Source of the DNA: Temnothorax longispinosus | Lineage: Eukaryota; Arthropoda; Insecta; Hymenoptera; Formicidae | Reading direction: 5' to 3' | DNA length: 64,000 nt | Assembly (NCBI RefSeq): GCF_030848805.1 | Contig: NC_092363.1 | Span: forward strand, 17,454,600 to 17,518,599 | Shown: positions 38,509 through 51,719 of the stretch, piece by piece | Layout of the letters: each line of letters starts with the position of its first letter | How positions within the stretch are numbered: position 1 is the first letter of the stretch | Notes under the pieces: model-generated | What the model was told of the DNA's origin: nothing | Databases searched by the model: none | The model's input: the letters and a program-made list of their open reading frames with translations, nothing else | Position numbers and translations under genes: made by a program

Positions 38509-39842
38509 CTTCTTTTAATCTGGTACTTTAAAAGTTTTAAGATTTTTATCATATATAACTCGATCTTAATATTCTGGACAGTAAAAATAATAAACGTCAC
38601 AGTTTTAACCTTTAGCATCCATTATTATAATATGTAGCAATTATTTTCAGCAGAAATATCCTGCGAAACCATATTAACATTAACTATAAATATTGGATTG
38701 AATTGCGCTATGCAGGTACCGTATAATAGCGCCGTAAACTTTACTGAGATAGCATTAAATGCTTTGATTGCATTAAATGCCTTTAACGTAACAGGCAATT
38801 AATATTGAAATCTACGATGTTGAACGACGTAATAAATGCACAATGTACATAATGTTGTGATTACGTAATTTTGGAATATAATTTTATAACTCTGCAATTT
38901 TTAGTGATGTGTTATACATAAATCTTATAATCTCTTTTTATAATCGCGTGCGTTTCAATAAGTCATAAATATTAAAAATATTAAGAAATCATTATATTAA
39001 ATGAACCGTCATATGAATAATTTTTGTTTCGCAACGCTAGGATAAATCAGACCACGTGAAGCTTGAGCAATAAAACGTCACGTTAAGGGTTTATTTCGAG
39101 CGTTAATTTTCTTATCAAACTTACACGCCTCTCGCGTGCGCCATGTCCTTCGCTCCTTCCGGTGATTTATACGCGACACTCGTGCACTTGTCAGCAAAAG
39201 GTAAGGCCAATAATCGTCGTCGTACGGCAAATGGAATTTTCAGCGACTTCACTGGCACATGGCATTTCGTGGCGAAAGCGCGATCGAAGATAATTAAACC
39301 GCCGTCCCGCCGAGCATAAAACTCGCGTACGATCACAAAGCGAATAATGGAGTAACAAACCGGCGGAGAAAAGAGGGAAAAAATCGATGTCGTCGTTGAA
39401 TCCTGGCGCTTGTCGAAAAATGCGTTGAAAAAATGTGATGGAAAATGGGATGACGGACAGTCGCACGGTCCAACAGTTTCTTTTACGGCCCTGCGGAAGT
39501 AGGAAAAATGGGATTATGCTTTTCAATTTAAAAAAATTTATATATATAGTTTCAAGTCTCTCAAAATAAACCGTGAAAGAAATTTACGTCGCCCCGGAAT
39601 ACACCGCTGCTGCTTTAAGTGCTAAAGTTGTCGGAAATCTTTTTAACGTGCATGCAGTTCTCAAACTATATCGGAAAGATGTTAAACTGATTTGGCATAT
39701 TTCACGTGTCAATGCGAAAGAGAAAAATATATGTGTCCATCGACGGATGAAACGAATGATGGTGAGTAATTTGCTAGGAAGCAAGTGAATTGACAAATGA
39801 AAGTCGACAAATAAGATGACAAATGGAGTGACGTAGAACTAT

Positions 39843-39944
39843 AGTGACATTTGATATAGCATCGTAACGTGTATTGCAGATTTTTCAAATAATTGTCAGT
39901 GACATTTGATAGCATCAGAACACGTATCGCAGATTTTTCAAGTA
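39843..39944. repeat. 55-bp-period two-copy tandem repeat
   Basis: Both copies start AGTGACATTTGATA, contain AGCATC and CGCAGATTTTTCAA or TGCAGATTTTTCAA, and have minor substitutions. Confidence 0.85.
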
Positions 39945-42147
39945 TTTTCTTGAAAAAACAGCTAGTTATTTTGAATGTTCAACAACGCAAGAACAAAGAT
40001 GAGCAAGATACACAAGTAACTCGCGCGACTCGCGTGTGGATCTCTACAGATGAGACAGTCGAAAATTAAATTAAATTAATTACCCACTTGGCATTGGCAA
40101 ACCTTTCATGCGTTTCTCAAATTTAATTGGACACTCGAGTGTGAACGAGTTAAATGTGACAGAGCTCGCTCCAAAGCGAAACGAAATAGAAGTTCACCGG
40201 GTTTACGAGAAACGCGAGAAACTGGATGCAAGAAAAATCCACGTGAAAAATCTGTGACTTGTGTTTTTCTGTTTTTACGACCGTTGTACAGTAACGAATT
40301 TTTTGCGGCTATGATCCAATTTTCTCTTTCGCTACGTGTACACGTAGGTGAGCTGTAATCTGTATATCTATCCAACTTGATTTGTTTTTATTATCATATA
40401 GAAAACGCGGCTCTCGCGTATGCCCCGGCTATCATATATATTGCCAAATATGGGACTGTAATCTTGACTGTGGTAGAAGTTCCTTTATATATCTTTTTAT
40501 TATCTTTCATAAAGGACGAAATAATTCACGAATGTGCTATATTTTTTCTGGGCGAACTATTCAATTTCCATGCAAGAATAGAAATAGAATAAAAAGAAGA
40601 TTCTGTCGTAATTTTTCATGCGATATGTGTCTCCCACGCGCATTCTAAGAAAATAAATAAGCAAGAAGACAAAAATGTTTGTGTAAGTGTTTTCGAAATC
40701 GAATTACAGTTTTAAAAGTGAATTTGTAATTCAATGCATGCAGTTATGCAATAAGAAACCAAGCCCCATTTTCGCAATTTTTCTTCTGTATCGCGGACAG
40801 AAGATTTTCTAAAAATACATATAACATGGAACATTGTATTTGAAGAGGATTATAGTTCGTGCAGGTGAAGGAGTGACGCGTATTTGAAATAACGCTGGAG
40901 CAGAATTTTGTTTCTATTATTTCGCGAAATTTGCTCTGACGGAAAAGTAAGATTTTGGAGTTGATTTCGCATCGCAGAACCGCGTCCAATTGTAAATACT
41001 GAACTTTCCAATACGTAGCATATTGCGTAGCATATATGTATATTTTTAGCTTTCATCGTCAATAGCTCGTTGTGCGGTCCACAGATTCGAAATAGTCATA
41101 TCAATCATATGGCAACGCAACGGTCTACATCCTTACACTCGTATTATAAAAGCAAGTAGACAGAACGCATTTCAAAAGCTATTTGCTTTTACGAGCATCC
41201 GGAGAATCACGTCCCACGTGTTTCTTTCGCTATGTACCTCTGATCTTGGTAAACAAGATATATAACCGAGTCATATAACAAATTCCACTTTTTTTCTAGC
41301 GCGAATGCAAAAATATTTTCCCCTTCCAATGTCTCCATTAAACGATCATTCGGAGATAACGAGAAGTTTTTAGCGACGCAACTGACGCTCGGAGAATCAA
41401 ACGGTTTATTTCAATCCTGTCACGCCGTATCTTCATATCTATATTTACGGGAAATCAAATTATTATTAAATTATCTCACGAATATAATTAACGGACGAAG
41501 CGATTTTCTTCTTAAAATAACATAGATATTAGAGCCAGACGAACTCGATCTAAATTTATTCTCCTGCAATACGCGGCACTTCAACGTCGTATCTGATGAA
41601 TAAGATATCGTCGTTTCTCTACTACGTCGTTTGCAGCTTCGATAATGCAGCACATGGCGGATGTCATGTATTCGCAGACGTGGCGAAGGAGTGACGCGTA
41701 TTTGCAGCAAGCATCCCAGGCTTGCCTATACGGGCACCTGGAAATCCGTATGCCTCGTGTACGCCCGGATTTTTCGGTTCCACCGGAAATAGGCTTCCCT
41801 ACATCAGGCACGGTAGCCAAGTTTCCAGACAAGTGCGATAAAGCTTTTTCTCTCTCGTGGAGCTTTACGCGCCGGATATTGTGTTTCCGCCTTCGCCTGC
41901 AACTCCCGATTTTCTGACTCTCGGAAAGCTCCTTGTGCTCTCCTTTGACAATTTTATTACGAAAGTCTCAAACCACTTTTGCGGAAATGCTCGGTGGAGA
42001 GATAGCGTAAAGATGCTCCCACTTGGAGCAAGCTATCTACCTCCAGGGAAATTGCGAGCTAGTAATTAATTTCGCAGGTTGATTCGACACTCAGTGCTCA
42101 CTGCCTTTCGCGAAATATTTGGCTTGTAACAAATGATAAAATTGAAA

Positions 42148-42177
42148 AAAAAAAAAATATATATATATATATATATA
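42148..42177. repeat. Poly-A followed by (AT)n
   Basis: A run of 12 A then about nine AT dinucleotides. Confidence 0.9.
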
Positions 42178-45100
42178 CACGAAAAACGATGCACTTTGAT
42201 GTAATAACTGTTTCGCAGGACGTAAGCTTGAGAGGAAATTGATAGACGTTTCAAAATTTCCTTTTTTCTAATTAAAAAATTTTTAAGTCAAAATTATTTG
42301 ACTTTCTCTATGTCTCATATTTAAACTACATTTCATGTCAAAAAGTTGTAAAAATCCCGCGAAGAAGAAGTTCCGACAAAAGTGAATTATCATAATGTTG
42401 AAATTCGATGAAAAAACACATCAATCTGCATGCGCTGGAAAGAAAAATAAGACGACGGAGCTGGTTCTAATGCAAATTGGCTTAGAGTTGCGGGCAAAGT
42501 TACATCATGATAATCAAAATTAAAATTTTAATTTTGAAGCGAAGGACACTTCAACATTCTTCACCGCCGTAATTATCTCTTTCGATGGGTTACTCCGAAC
42601 TAACTTTCAAGGTGAGAGCCATAGGCTTCGTCTTAATCGCTGTTTAATCACTACCGAGATAACTTCGAAATTTATCCGAGATGTTCAGCGGTTGAAAATC
42701 TACCTCCGTTTAACGTTTAGTTTCGGAGGAACTCGTTGATCCTCGCAATACCGTCAGACGTTGCTGTAGACAATTAAACATTTATTAGGAGGTTGCCGAC
42801 GTCTCGCAGACAGTGAGAACTTGAATCCGAATATATAATATAGTACGCGCGCCATGTATGGCTTGAGGGAACGTTTCGCCGTTTCACGTTTGTGTGTGAG
42901 TGATCGCGCCTGTAACAGTCAGTAACACAGATACGAGGGCAGCTTCAACTTCGTAACTTTGTATCCAACATGACTAATTCTAGATACGGCTTTCGAACTT
43001 TGGCTTTTCGTTGGAAAACTTCCCGATCGGGAACTCCCTTCTTCCTTCTTTTGTATCCCGCAATACAAAGGTACAATATCGTGCCGATAATAAATAATAC
43101 GATAAGCTTAATAATGCTCCAATTCTTTCTCACTGATAATTGAAGCTTGTAATTCGTTCAATCTTACATTACATAATTAAATTCAATTAATCTCTCTTAT
43201 CGCATTATATACCTACGTATATCGTAAATACAATATTTTTATTGTATTTCTTTAATTATAATAGGAAAAGGATCTGATTGAAAGTATTTCGCTTTAATAG
43301 ATGTGATCAGGTCATTTGGAAACAGGTCTGATCTTTGATTGTGTAACATTGTCTCGACTATATCAACCACTATCGCTTAAGGATCATCTCAATTTCCGTT
43401 GGCTTTCTCTGACAATGAGCTTTAATTTGTCAATCTCACGTTCTCTACATTTAGTTGGTGAGTAAATTTCATGTCTCTTTGCCGGTTAGTTTCAATTTTC
43501 ATTTGTAGTTCGAATATTTTGCGGATTATGAATATTAGCAGAATGTTTCTGGTTTTTCCTCTTGAAATTTACTCTGTCGTTTTACATTCAATTTTTAAGT
43601 ATTCAACTTATACTTTTTAAAGTGTTTGAGGTTATTTAATTTATCTATCACCGCTGAAAATCGCTCCAAGTAGAGCCGAAACGTATACTATTCATAGTTT
43701 GTGTTAAATTATTAATTGAATACATAACGTAAACTCACGCACAAATAACCGAGTTTGACTTTCATAGCTAACTTTTCCTTTTTATTTGCTAGCTTTAATA
43801 TCGAGAGTCTTTAGCTAATTAATCATTTATTTAAATGTAGTTTCTCTCATCGTCAGATACAAAACATTCAAATTTTGTGCAATTTCACATCTTAGTTCTA
43901 AAGGGTTCGTTTCGCCTGCGATTAAAGAAAAATAACGAGCACTTTCTAGATCGATAGAGAAACGTTTCGCAACGGGTAATCGGTCGCGTTTCGACCCCAT
44001 GTGCCTTAGCTTTCATCCCGTGCGCGAGTACTCATCCCGAGCTAAATTAGGTTCGTCTGCTCCGTCTGCTCAAACGGCAGAAAAGCAGACGCCTGATAGA
44101 GGAGGGTCATACTCAATGTCGACGGTGGTTCCCCGGTGTAGTTCCAGTGCGACGGCATCACCAAGGACTGGCTATATAGCCACGAATCATGCTTGCACGT
44201 TTCCCAGGGACAGCAATTTTGTGATGTTGCAGAAATTGCGTTGTCGCGTTTTACCTTGAGTATCGGGTTATCTCAAATTCCTTTGCGCATTTCTCTGAAG
44301 TTACCGCGAAGATAAATATACAGAAAGATGTAAGTTAAATACTTAATAGTCAACACAATTCCATTCGTTTCCGTCAAATTCTTTTCTGAATTTGAGTACT
44401 CAACGATTTTTTAAATAACTAGGCAGGATTGATATTGCACATTATCGTCAACCTACTGAAAATAATCAAAGGATCTAAAATTGGAAAATTTGCTCTTTTA
44501 TTTTAAAATATTTAATCTCGCGTGAAATAGACGTTTGTGCCGAGATAAATTTAAAATTATCTTGATCTTTTTTCTTAAAGTTCAAATAGTTGAAAATAGA
44601 TTGCAGGTGTACATTGCAGCGAAAATCAAGAAGGAACATTCGCGGTATCGGAAAATCCAGGAGCTTGGTCGCAATTGTGCACCATAGATACGCAATTTTC
44701 TCGACTACCGATTTCGCTCGACGTGATTAGATCACAGGAGGGAATAAAAAGTCCTACCTTATCTCGCTTGCGGGAAGTTTTTCACGTTCCGAAGGATGAA
44801 ACGGGATTAAAGTCACGGTGGCCGATATTGACGTACTGTCTCTCGTTTTCTCGTTACACGAAGGAACAAGTGCACGTAACGGATATGCTGAAAATTGCGT
44901 TAATAAATTGCTGCTCGGCATTTCGGCGTATATACGGCGTATGCAATATCGTATATGCAATATTAGGTATGTATCGTAGAATGCTCCAGGCATATTCGAG
45001 TTTTGGCGTCGCGCAATTTTCGTCTACGTCGCCTACGCGCAGTTATCCATGTTCTTGCATCAAATTTAAAGCGAGAAACGGAGAACGGAGAGAATTTGCA

Positions 45101-46086
45101 ACAGGGGAGGATTGTTGTGATATCGCGCAGTCTTGCGGCCTTCTTAAATTTCGCCCGTTGACGTTGCAGTCGCGCAACTCGCCCCGATACGCTTGACAAA
45201 TGTCGCGCCCGGCGCGGCGCAATCTTTTTCTGAGTGGTAAAGCTACGAGCTTTGTACCACCTTACAGTGACAAATGGCCCCAATAAGGAAACTGTAAGAC
45301 GCACTTGTCGGCAACCCCATGCGGCCGCGATGCGGCAAATTGCAATTGCCTGTTTCCGCCCGGCACGGTGGCGCGCGAATGAATTCGCGATGAAAAACGC
45401 TGGAAACCACTCGTGTTAATGACTATTCCGGAACGATAAATAGAATGCAATAACGTCTACATCGTTAATCGCGGCACGTGCAAAATCACGACCGCAAACG
45501 CTTGCTGTCGCAACTTTTAATGATGTCCCGGCGATGCGACATATTATTCAATATATTTAATTTTCTTTTAATTAACCGCCACGCCGCTGAACTTTTGTTC
45601 TTTAATTACTATTTATGCTCCGGGTACAGCCCAATCATTGTGCTCAGTAATTAGCGTTGCGCTGGTATAGAAATTATTACCCTTATTCAAAATGTCACGT
45701 CGTGTCTTCATGTAACATTCAAATGCATTTCTTTCAATGTCATGTTAAAGACTGACAAAAAATATAATTCGACAGATAAGATCAAATTACAGATTCATAT
45801 ACGAACGATGTAGAAGAAGTGGAAGAAGATACATAATGTATGAGGCTATCAGGACCGCGTTTGAACGTGTAATTGTGGAACCAACTACCCTAAAACCTAA
45901 AATAATCAGCGCGACTGTAACCGAAATCACGGGATCCTTTGTCACGCAATTGCGGCTGCTAGAGCTGTTCCATCCCTCTGTTCTCCTTATATTGCCGATG
46001 CAGCGACTACGTCTCTCCATTTCTGCCTCGCCAGCTTTATCATCGCGCCATCCTCACTACGGAGAAACGGGCATCTCTCATCGCAT

Positions 46087-46113
46087 GATCTTTTGATCTG
46101 CGATCAAAAGATC
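46087..46113. repeat. Perfect 12-bp hairpin
   Basis: GATCTTTTGATC, loop TGC, GATCAAAAGATC. The half-sites are themselves partly palindromic. No uridine-rich tail or other RNA-gene sign. Confidence 0.9.
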
Positions 46114-47101
46114 ACCCACCTTGTTCGGTGCCACTACTCTGTATTCAGGCGAGGTTTAAGTAGCACTCGATGACTCACATGAGCGAAAAAAACGTAGAAA
46201 AATATTTGCAAAAATCTATTCGCGTTTGTTTGCACTCACAAGTTCTAAAAAGAGAACGGTTAGTTTTGTCGATTTTAAAAATTGCACGGAGAGCAAGAAA
46301 AAAAATACCGACACGGTTTCACACGACGGAATAACGCCATAGCGTATCAAATTTTAACTTTTAACTTTCGATATACTCGCTTATAATATTCGAGCATTTG
46401 TCACAACATTGTTACACACGCACGCATATCTGAAAAATTTTAAGTGTCGTTTGTTTACGATTATAGCGTATCTAACAATACGGAATTGCGCTGTTGCTCG
46501 CCAACGCGAAAAGGGAGGCGATCAATCATGGCATACAAATCCAATTCCGTCCGCCACTATTATCGATAGCGCAATGGGACGACGAGAATCATGGCGAGAG
46601 AACGTCTCGATCAAAGATGGGAATTTATGACAAATCGACGAGCAAGTGAAACTTGATCGGCGCGGTTTAATGCAAATAATTTATTTATATCTTTTTCTGC
46701 ACGGAGAAATATCTCTTTGATATTTTCTCTAGCTGTATGCGTAAACGTACGGTTTCTTGGAAACGTGTTTCTCAGAAAGAAAATATTTCTTACTTTTCTC
46801 AAATTTCGCTTTAGTGGTGAATTATATTTTATCAATCGGTATTTTGTTAATCGACGTATATCTAAAAGTCATTATCAAATTTCGTAAGCGTAGCGAAGTG
46901 AAACCATATTTCTTTTTCATGCGGAAATTGCATAGCTTGTGGATTATGAAGGCAAGCCGCATTGACAGCTCATTAGTAAAACTAATTAATCTTAATTACC
47001 CAGTATTATAGGTCGTCCTTGAATTACACATTAATCTCAATGCAGCGACTTAAGACACACATGGTTCCTATAGTGATGGGATTAAGTATCTTCGATACAA
47101 G

Positions 47102-47302
47102 TAGGTTCGAATCTATCGTATTATAGTTTCGAACTCTCTAGGATTACTTCGAAAAATAAGAGCAATACACTTCAAGTATACTCGAACCTATAAATGAAAT
47201 AAGTTCGAACCCTTATGAGTACCTTGAAAGAACAAGAGCATTTGTTCCAAGTAACTCTCGAACCTGGGTCAAATACGTTCGAATCTTTTATGAGTACTTT
47301 AC
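47102..47302. repeat. Degenerate tandem array, about 75-bp period
   Basis: TTCGAA motifs recur at about 47105, 47128, 47204 and 47278. Each is followed by a block resembling TTATGAGTACTTCGAAA, AAGAGCA and TTCAAGTA-ACTCGAACCT. Unit spacing is 74-76 bp. Confidence 0.75.
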
Positions 47303-48529
47303 TAGAAATTTAATGTGTGAAACACATAATGTGTCTACATATACACGCAGATATCTCTTTATTACAATTTTGCATGATATCTTATATATTATAATAACAT
47401 TACATATTCGAATACTATCGATTCTTTGCGATAGAAACTACTTATAAGTATAACATTTCAAATCCTGCAGGCACTCATTCTAAAATGAAAACTAATCACG
47501 CCGCGATTATTTCGCAAATGCAATGTATGAAATCTTATTTCTTATGAATATTATTCGAATCTAAAAAAATAAAATTTGATAATTGGTGAATTTGTCACGG
47601 ATTTTTAAATACATGTATACTGAACTTGATTCCATCTAATGGTTATTTACGTTGTTTCACGCGTCGAATTGTACGAATAAAGTAAAGATGCAAAAAATAT
47701 GTCGACAGCCAACGGCAGAATAACATTTTGACAGCAGATGCAAAATATAACGTTAAAAACGATGAAAGTGCAGTATTTTCACGGAGGAGTGTTTTCAATC
47801 TTTCGATCGGAGCGAACGATATTTAAATCCCTTGAGCGACGTTTATTTAGCCGGGAGCGCCGTTAAATTTCACATCAGCCGATAGCCTCCAGTCGCGGAT
47901 CCGTATCGATGATAATCTCTCTTTCCGAAGGAAACGGAGCACTAGCGATCGAGAAGGTGAAAATACCAGGTGCTATAAATGTTGTAAAAAGATATTTAAA
48001 TCGAGTATATTCTTTCCCGGCGAGATATTAAAAAAAAACGGTTATCTCTTTCGAAATTGACGTATCTTTACGATTTATATTCCATTGCAAAATGAATTAT
48101 AACAATGTATGTGATCATGATAATTAATTGTAATGCTCACGTACAATTATTTACGCCGTTATACGTGGAAAGTTTAGCCAAAGTAATCTTCTGCGAAATA
48201 TGTTCGTTCTTTCTGCGAGCAATCCGAATAATACGCACGGCAAACAAACCTTAAGAGAGTTAGGGGATTTGTAGATTACACAAACAAGTAAATTAAGGAC
48301 TCGCGTATGCATATTCAACTGTGAATAGGCTAATTTTCGCGACGCATTACGACCGATCAAAATTCGAATGAAATTTTCCAGATTATCTGCCACGCACAGA
48401 CGACAAATACGCAAACGAGACTACCAGCTGTTTGATTATAATTTTATGGTACGTAGAGCGAGGGGTGAGACAGACAGAGTAAAGGTGTTCAAAAAATCAG
48501 AAATACACATCAACCACGATTCTGCTATT

Positions 48530-48720
48530 TATAATATTTATAATATTTATAAACAACAAAATACTTATAATATACTTTACAAATTTTTGCCTGCAATTTT
48601 TTTACACAATTGGTTAGGTAAGAAATCGCGTTTCCAAATTAACAACATTTTAGATATTTTTTAGATATCTTTTAAAAAAATCTTGAAATATCTTTTATGA
48701 GATATCTTTTAGATATCTTT
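48530..48720. repeat. AT-rich minisatellite-like runs
   Basis: Repeated TATAATATT at 48530-48553 and repeated AGATATCTTTT / AGATATTTTTT blocks at about 48651-48720. Confidence 0.6.
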
Positions 48721-49779
48721 AAGACCTCGACGTTTTCTGGGTATTCAATTAAAGCTGCACGTGTCACAAAATTAATTTATTTGCTAAATGTAACAAATTA
48801 CTTCTCTCTTTCTCGCCTTTTTCTTTTTCAACATTTTATTCATTTTATCCTTTTTCATAGGGAAGAGAGGAGATTTGCATGGGGCTTTATCTGAGACTTT
48901 TCATCGCTGGACCGGTCACTTCCCTGTTTCTCCTCTACGTTCGCGTGAGGAAAATCCGTTAGACTTAACGCTCTCAGACGCGCTAAACAATAACATGCCC
49001 TGTGTATACTTAGCATTGAAATGCGATTGACACTACCGCACATGATACTCACGTTCTCTGCAAATAAACGATCCGAGTACGTGACAATCTAGCACCAACG
49101 TGCGGAAGCAAGTGTGCGTTAGCTCTCAGCTACTCGATAGCACTGTATTACTTCGCGTGGGTGCTCAGATAATGATGCCGTCGCTACAACCGTTAGTTAA
49201 CGTTAGGCTTGGCTTAATGGTACCATGGTATTACGGCTTAGCACGAGGATTAATTAATCAGCCGCATCATATTAATTGCATTTGCAGGCTAATCGTCACG
49301 ATAGAATTCACGAGCGCGGTATAATATTTATTTGGTTGCATGCGATGCAAACTTTCGGGTAGAATGTCGCTAGCGCGATAATTAAATGCACCCCGATACC
49401 ACGCGAAGGAAATTTCGCGCATGAAAGCTTTTAATTTCGAATATATATGTGTATGTATATATACAGGGTGTTCGATATAAAAGTAACCACCCGAATAGGG
49501 AAGGTAGATTGGGTCAAACTGAAAAGAAAAGTCTCGTACCATTTTGCAAAATTCGCAATAGTTAACGAGTTATTAAATAAAACGTCTGAGCGTATGAGCG
49601 CACAAGGAGCGATAGAGGCGGGCCTCGGCGGCTGGCTGGGCTGGCACGGTGCCCGGCGCGCGGCGAGCGGTGGGGGTCGAGAGACGAGCGGCGAGCGGGG
49701 CGCGCGCGCGCGGCGGCGAACGTCGAGCGACAGATGTTATACACTGCGGCGAAAAAGTATTAGAGCCAGCCCATACTAA

Positions 49780-49918
49780 ACTTACGATAATTCCTTCGCG
49801 TAAACGGGATTTTCCTTCGCGTAAACGGGATTTTGTAGTAACTTACAATAATTTACTCCGCGTAAACGAGTGAATTATCGTAAGCTACTACAGAAGTAAC
49901 GCGCTCGCGTAAACGTAG
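49780..49918. mobile_element. Embedded MITE copy, left arm of the large palindrome
   Basis: It matches the element at 63836-63980 (CTTACGATAATTCCTTCGCG, GAGTGAATTATCGTAAG, CTCGCGTAAACGTA). It lacks the first 30 or so bases of the MITE and carries a local duplication of TTCCTTCGCGTAAACGGGAT. Confidence 0.85.
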
Positions 49919-50202
49919 TAACAGGTAGCACACGTATTGCATAGGCATTGCCGTAGCGTCTTACGCCTTAGATAATATTAATTAGTTTAGCTTGAATTAT
50001 GTGTAATAGAAACATTTAATTTTAGTAAATTTAATTATTTTGCATGTCAAAGTTTACGAGGTTTACCAAGCTTTACTTTAACTTTTGTTTATGTTAGAAT
50101 AACTTTAATGGTGCGTGTCCACCTGCGAGTAAAACTCTCGAGAGTAGCTCTCGAGATTGATTCTCGCAAATGGACATATTCCTGGAGAGTACCTAACGGA
50201 GA

Positions 50203-50391
50203 ATGAATCGCAGCTCTCGGCGAGCGAACTTTTCAAGACCTACTCGCAAATCGACACGACGTTATTTTACTCTCGGAGATCAGCTCGCCAAGCTCGAACG
50301 CTGTTCGTATTTTGAGAGCTACATGTTGAGAGTAAAAACCGAGATGGCAAAAGTTTGTTCCTTTGATGACACAAAGGAACTTATTGAATAA
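50203..50391 (+). CDS. 62-codon ORF in the left arm, hypothetical
   Basis: ATG-initiated, begins MNRSSRRANFSRPTRKS and ends VCSFDDTKELIE. Basic N-terminal half, acidic end, no recognised domain. The same frame is present in the other arm with one residue changed (Thr to Ile). It is preceded by a region full of CTCTCGAGAG-type short palindromes. It could be a remnant of an internal gene of the original element; evidence that it is translated is lacking. Confidence 0.25.
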   Translation: MNRSSRRANFSRPTRKSTRRYFTLGDQLAKLERCSYFESYMLRVKTEMAKVCSFDDTKELIE

Positions 50392-50792
50392 TGCGGAAAT
50401 CATGAACTATTGTAGAATACTACTGTGACAGAAATAAAAAAATTTTAAAATTTTTATGTTCTGCGAATAAAGTGCGAAAAAAATTCATAATTTAAAGAAT
50501 TAGATAAGAATATTTTTAATACATTTTCTAATTACTTGGTCAATAATTAGTTACACTTTAGTTTTACATACTTTGCACGTTTTAGTTACAGTGCTGAAAT
50601 TAAATACATTTTTACATCGCGAATTAAGTACATTTAAAAAAAATGTAAGACATTTAAGAATATATTAAAAATATTGTTACCTAATTCTTTAAATTATGAA
50701 TTTTTTTTCGCACTTTATTCGCAGAACATAAAAATTTTAAAATTTTTTATTTCTGTCACAGTAGTATTCTACAATAGTTCATGATTTCCGCA

Positions 50793-50981
50793 TTATTCAA
50801 TAAGTTCCTTTGTGTCATCAAAGGAACAAACTTTTGCCATCTCGGTTTTTACTCTCAACATGTAGCTCTCAAAATACGAACAGCGTTCGAGCTTGGCGAG
50901 CTGATCTCCGAGAGTAAAATAACGTCGTGTCGATTTGCGAATAGGTCTTGAAAAGTTCGCTCGCCGAGAGCTGCGATTCAT
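50793..50981 (-). CDS. 62-codon ORF in the right arm, hypothetical
   Basis: Inverted copy of the frame at 50203-50391, differing by RPIRKS for RPTRKS. Preservation may simply reflect the young age or homogenisation of the arms rather than coding constraint. Confidence 0.25.
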   Translation of the reverse strand: MNRSSRRANFSRPIRKSTRRYFTLGDQLAKLERCSYFESYMLRVKTEMAKVCSFDDTKELIE

Positions 50982-51266
50982 TCTCCGTTAGGTACTCTCC
51001 AGGAATATGTCCATTTTGCGAGAATCAATCTCGAGAGCTACTCTCGAGAGTTTTACTCGCAGGTGGACACGCACCATTAAAGTTATTCTAACATAAACAA
51101 AAGTTAAAGTAAAGCTTGGTAAACCTCGTAAACTTTGACATGCAAAATAATTAATTTACTAAAATTAAATGTTTCTATTACACATAATTCAAGCTAAACT
51201 AATTAATATTATCTAAGGCGTAAGACGCTACGGCAATGCCTATGCAATACGTGTGCTACCTGTTAC

Positions 51267-51405
51267 TACGTTTACGCGAGCGCGTTACTTCTGTAGTAGC
51301 TTACGATAATTCACTCGTTTACGCGGAGTAAATTATTGTAAGTTACTACAAAATCCCGTTTACGCGAAGGAAAATCCCGTTTACGCGAAGGAATTATCGT
51401 AAGTT
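51267..51405. mobile_element. Embedded MITE copy, right arm of the large palindrome
   Basis: Mirror image of the copy at 49780-49918, with the same truncation and the same local duplication. The MITE was therefore already damaged before the arms became duplicated. Confidence 0.85.
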
Positions 51406-51716
51406 TAGTATGGGCTGGCTCTAATACTTTTTCGCCGCAGTGTATAACATCTGTCGCTCGACGTTCGCCGCGCCGCGCCGCGCCCCGCTCGCCGCTCGTC
51501 TCTCGACCCCCACCGCTCGCCGTGCGCCGGGCACCGTGCCAGCCCAGCCAGCCGCCGAGGCCCGCCTCTATCGCTCCTTGTGCGCTCATACGCTCAGACG
51601 TTTTATTTAATAACTCGTTAACTATTGCGAATTTTGCAAAATGGTACGAGACTTTTCTTTTCAGTTTGACCCAATCTACCTTCCCTATTCGGGTGGTTAC
51701 TTTTATATCGAACACC

Positions 51717-51719
<3 letters not shown>

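Larger units (their letters stand above)
49464..51719. mobile_element. 2256-bp near-perfect palindromic element, TA-flanked
   Basis: The left arm is 49464-50521 and the right arm 50663-51719 (about 1058 and 1057 bp), with a spacer of about 141 bp. The ends read CAGGGTGTTCGATATAAAAG and its exact complement, each bordered by TA as for a Tc1/mariner-type target duplication (established for that superfamily; assignment here is inference). Arms are almost identical; differences include small length changes in the GC-rich run (about 49690-49725 versus 51460-51490) and a few substitutions. There is no transposase. Each arm contains a MITE copy and one 62-codon frame. It lies in the putative first intron. 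A collapsed or mis-joined assembly must be considered. Confidence 0.9.

Noticed and set aside
39125..39186. 62-bp minus-strand block with a pyrimidine-rich acceptor and a GTAAGT donor
   Set aside because: Open in two frames, and its phases (2 to 1, or 0 to 2) do not fit between exons 1 and 2 of the chain. Too short to stand alone.
44760..44897. Minus-strand open block between an ATTTTCAG and a GTAGGA
   Set aside because: The donor is poor and the phases (1 to 2) do not fit the chain. Overlapping plus-strand frames are also open.
47060..47125. tRNA-like segment with a GGTTCGAATC B-box motif
   Set aside because: The T-stem does not pair, there is no acceptor stem, and TTCGAA recurs as part of the local degenerate tandem array.
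49562..49779. Arg/Ala/Gly-rich frames in the palindrome arm
   Set aside because: They arise from the GC-rich low-complexity run. The frames diverge between arms because of small length changes, so no protein is being maintained.
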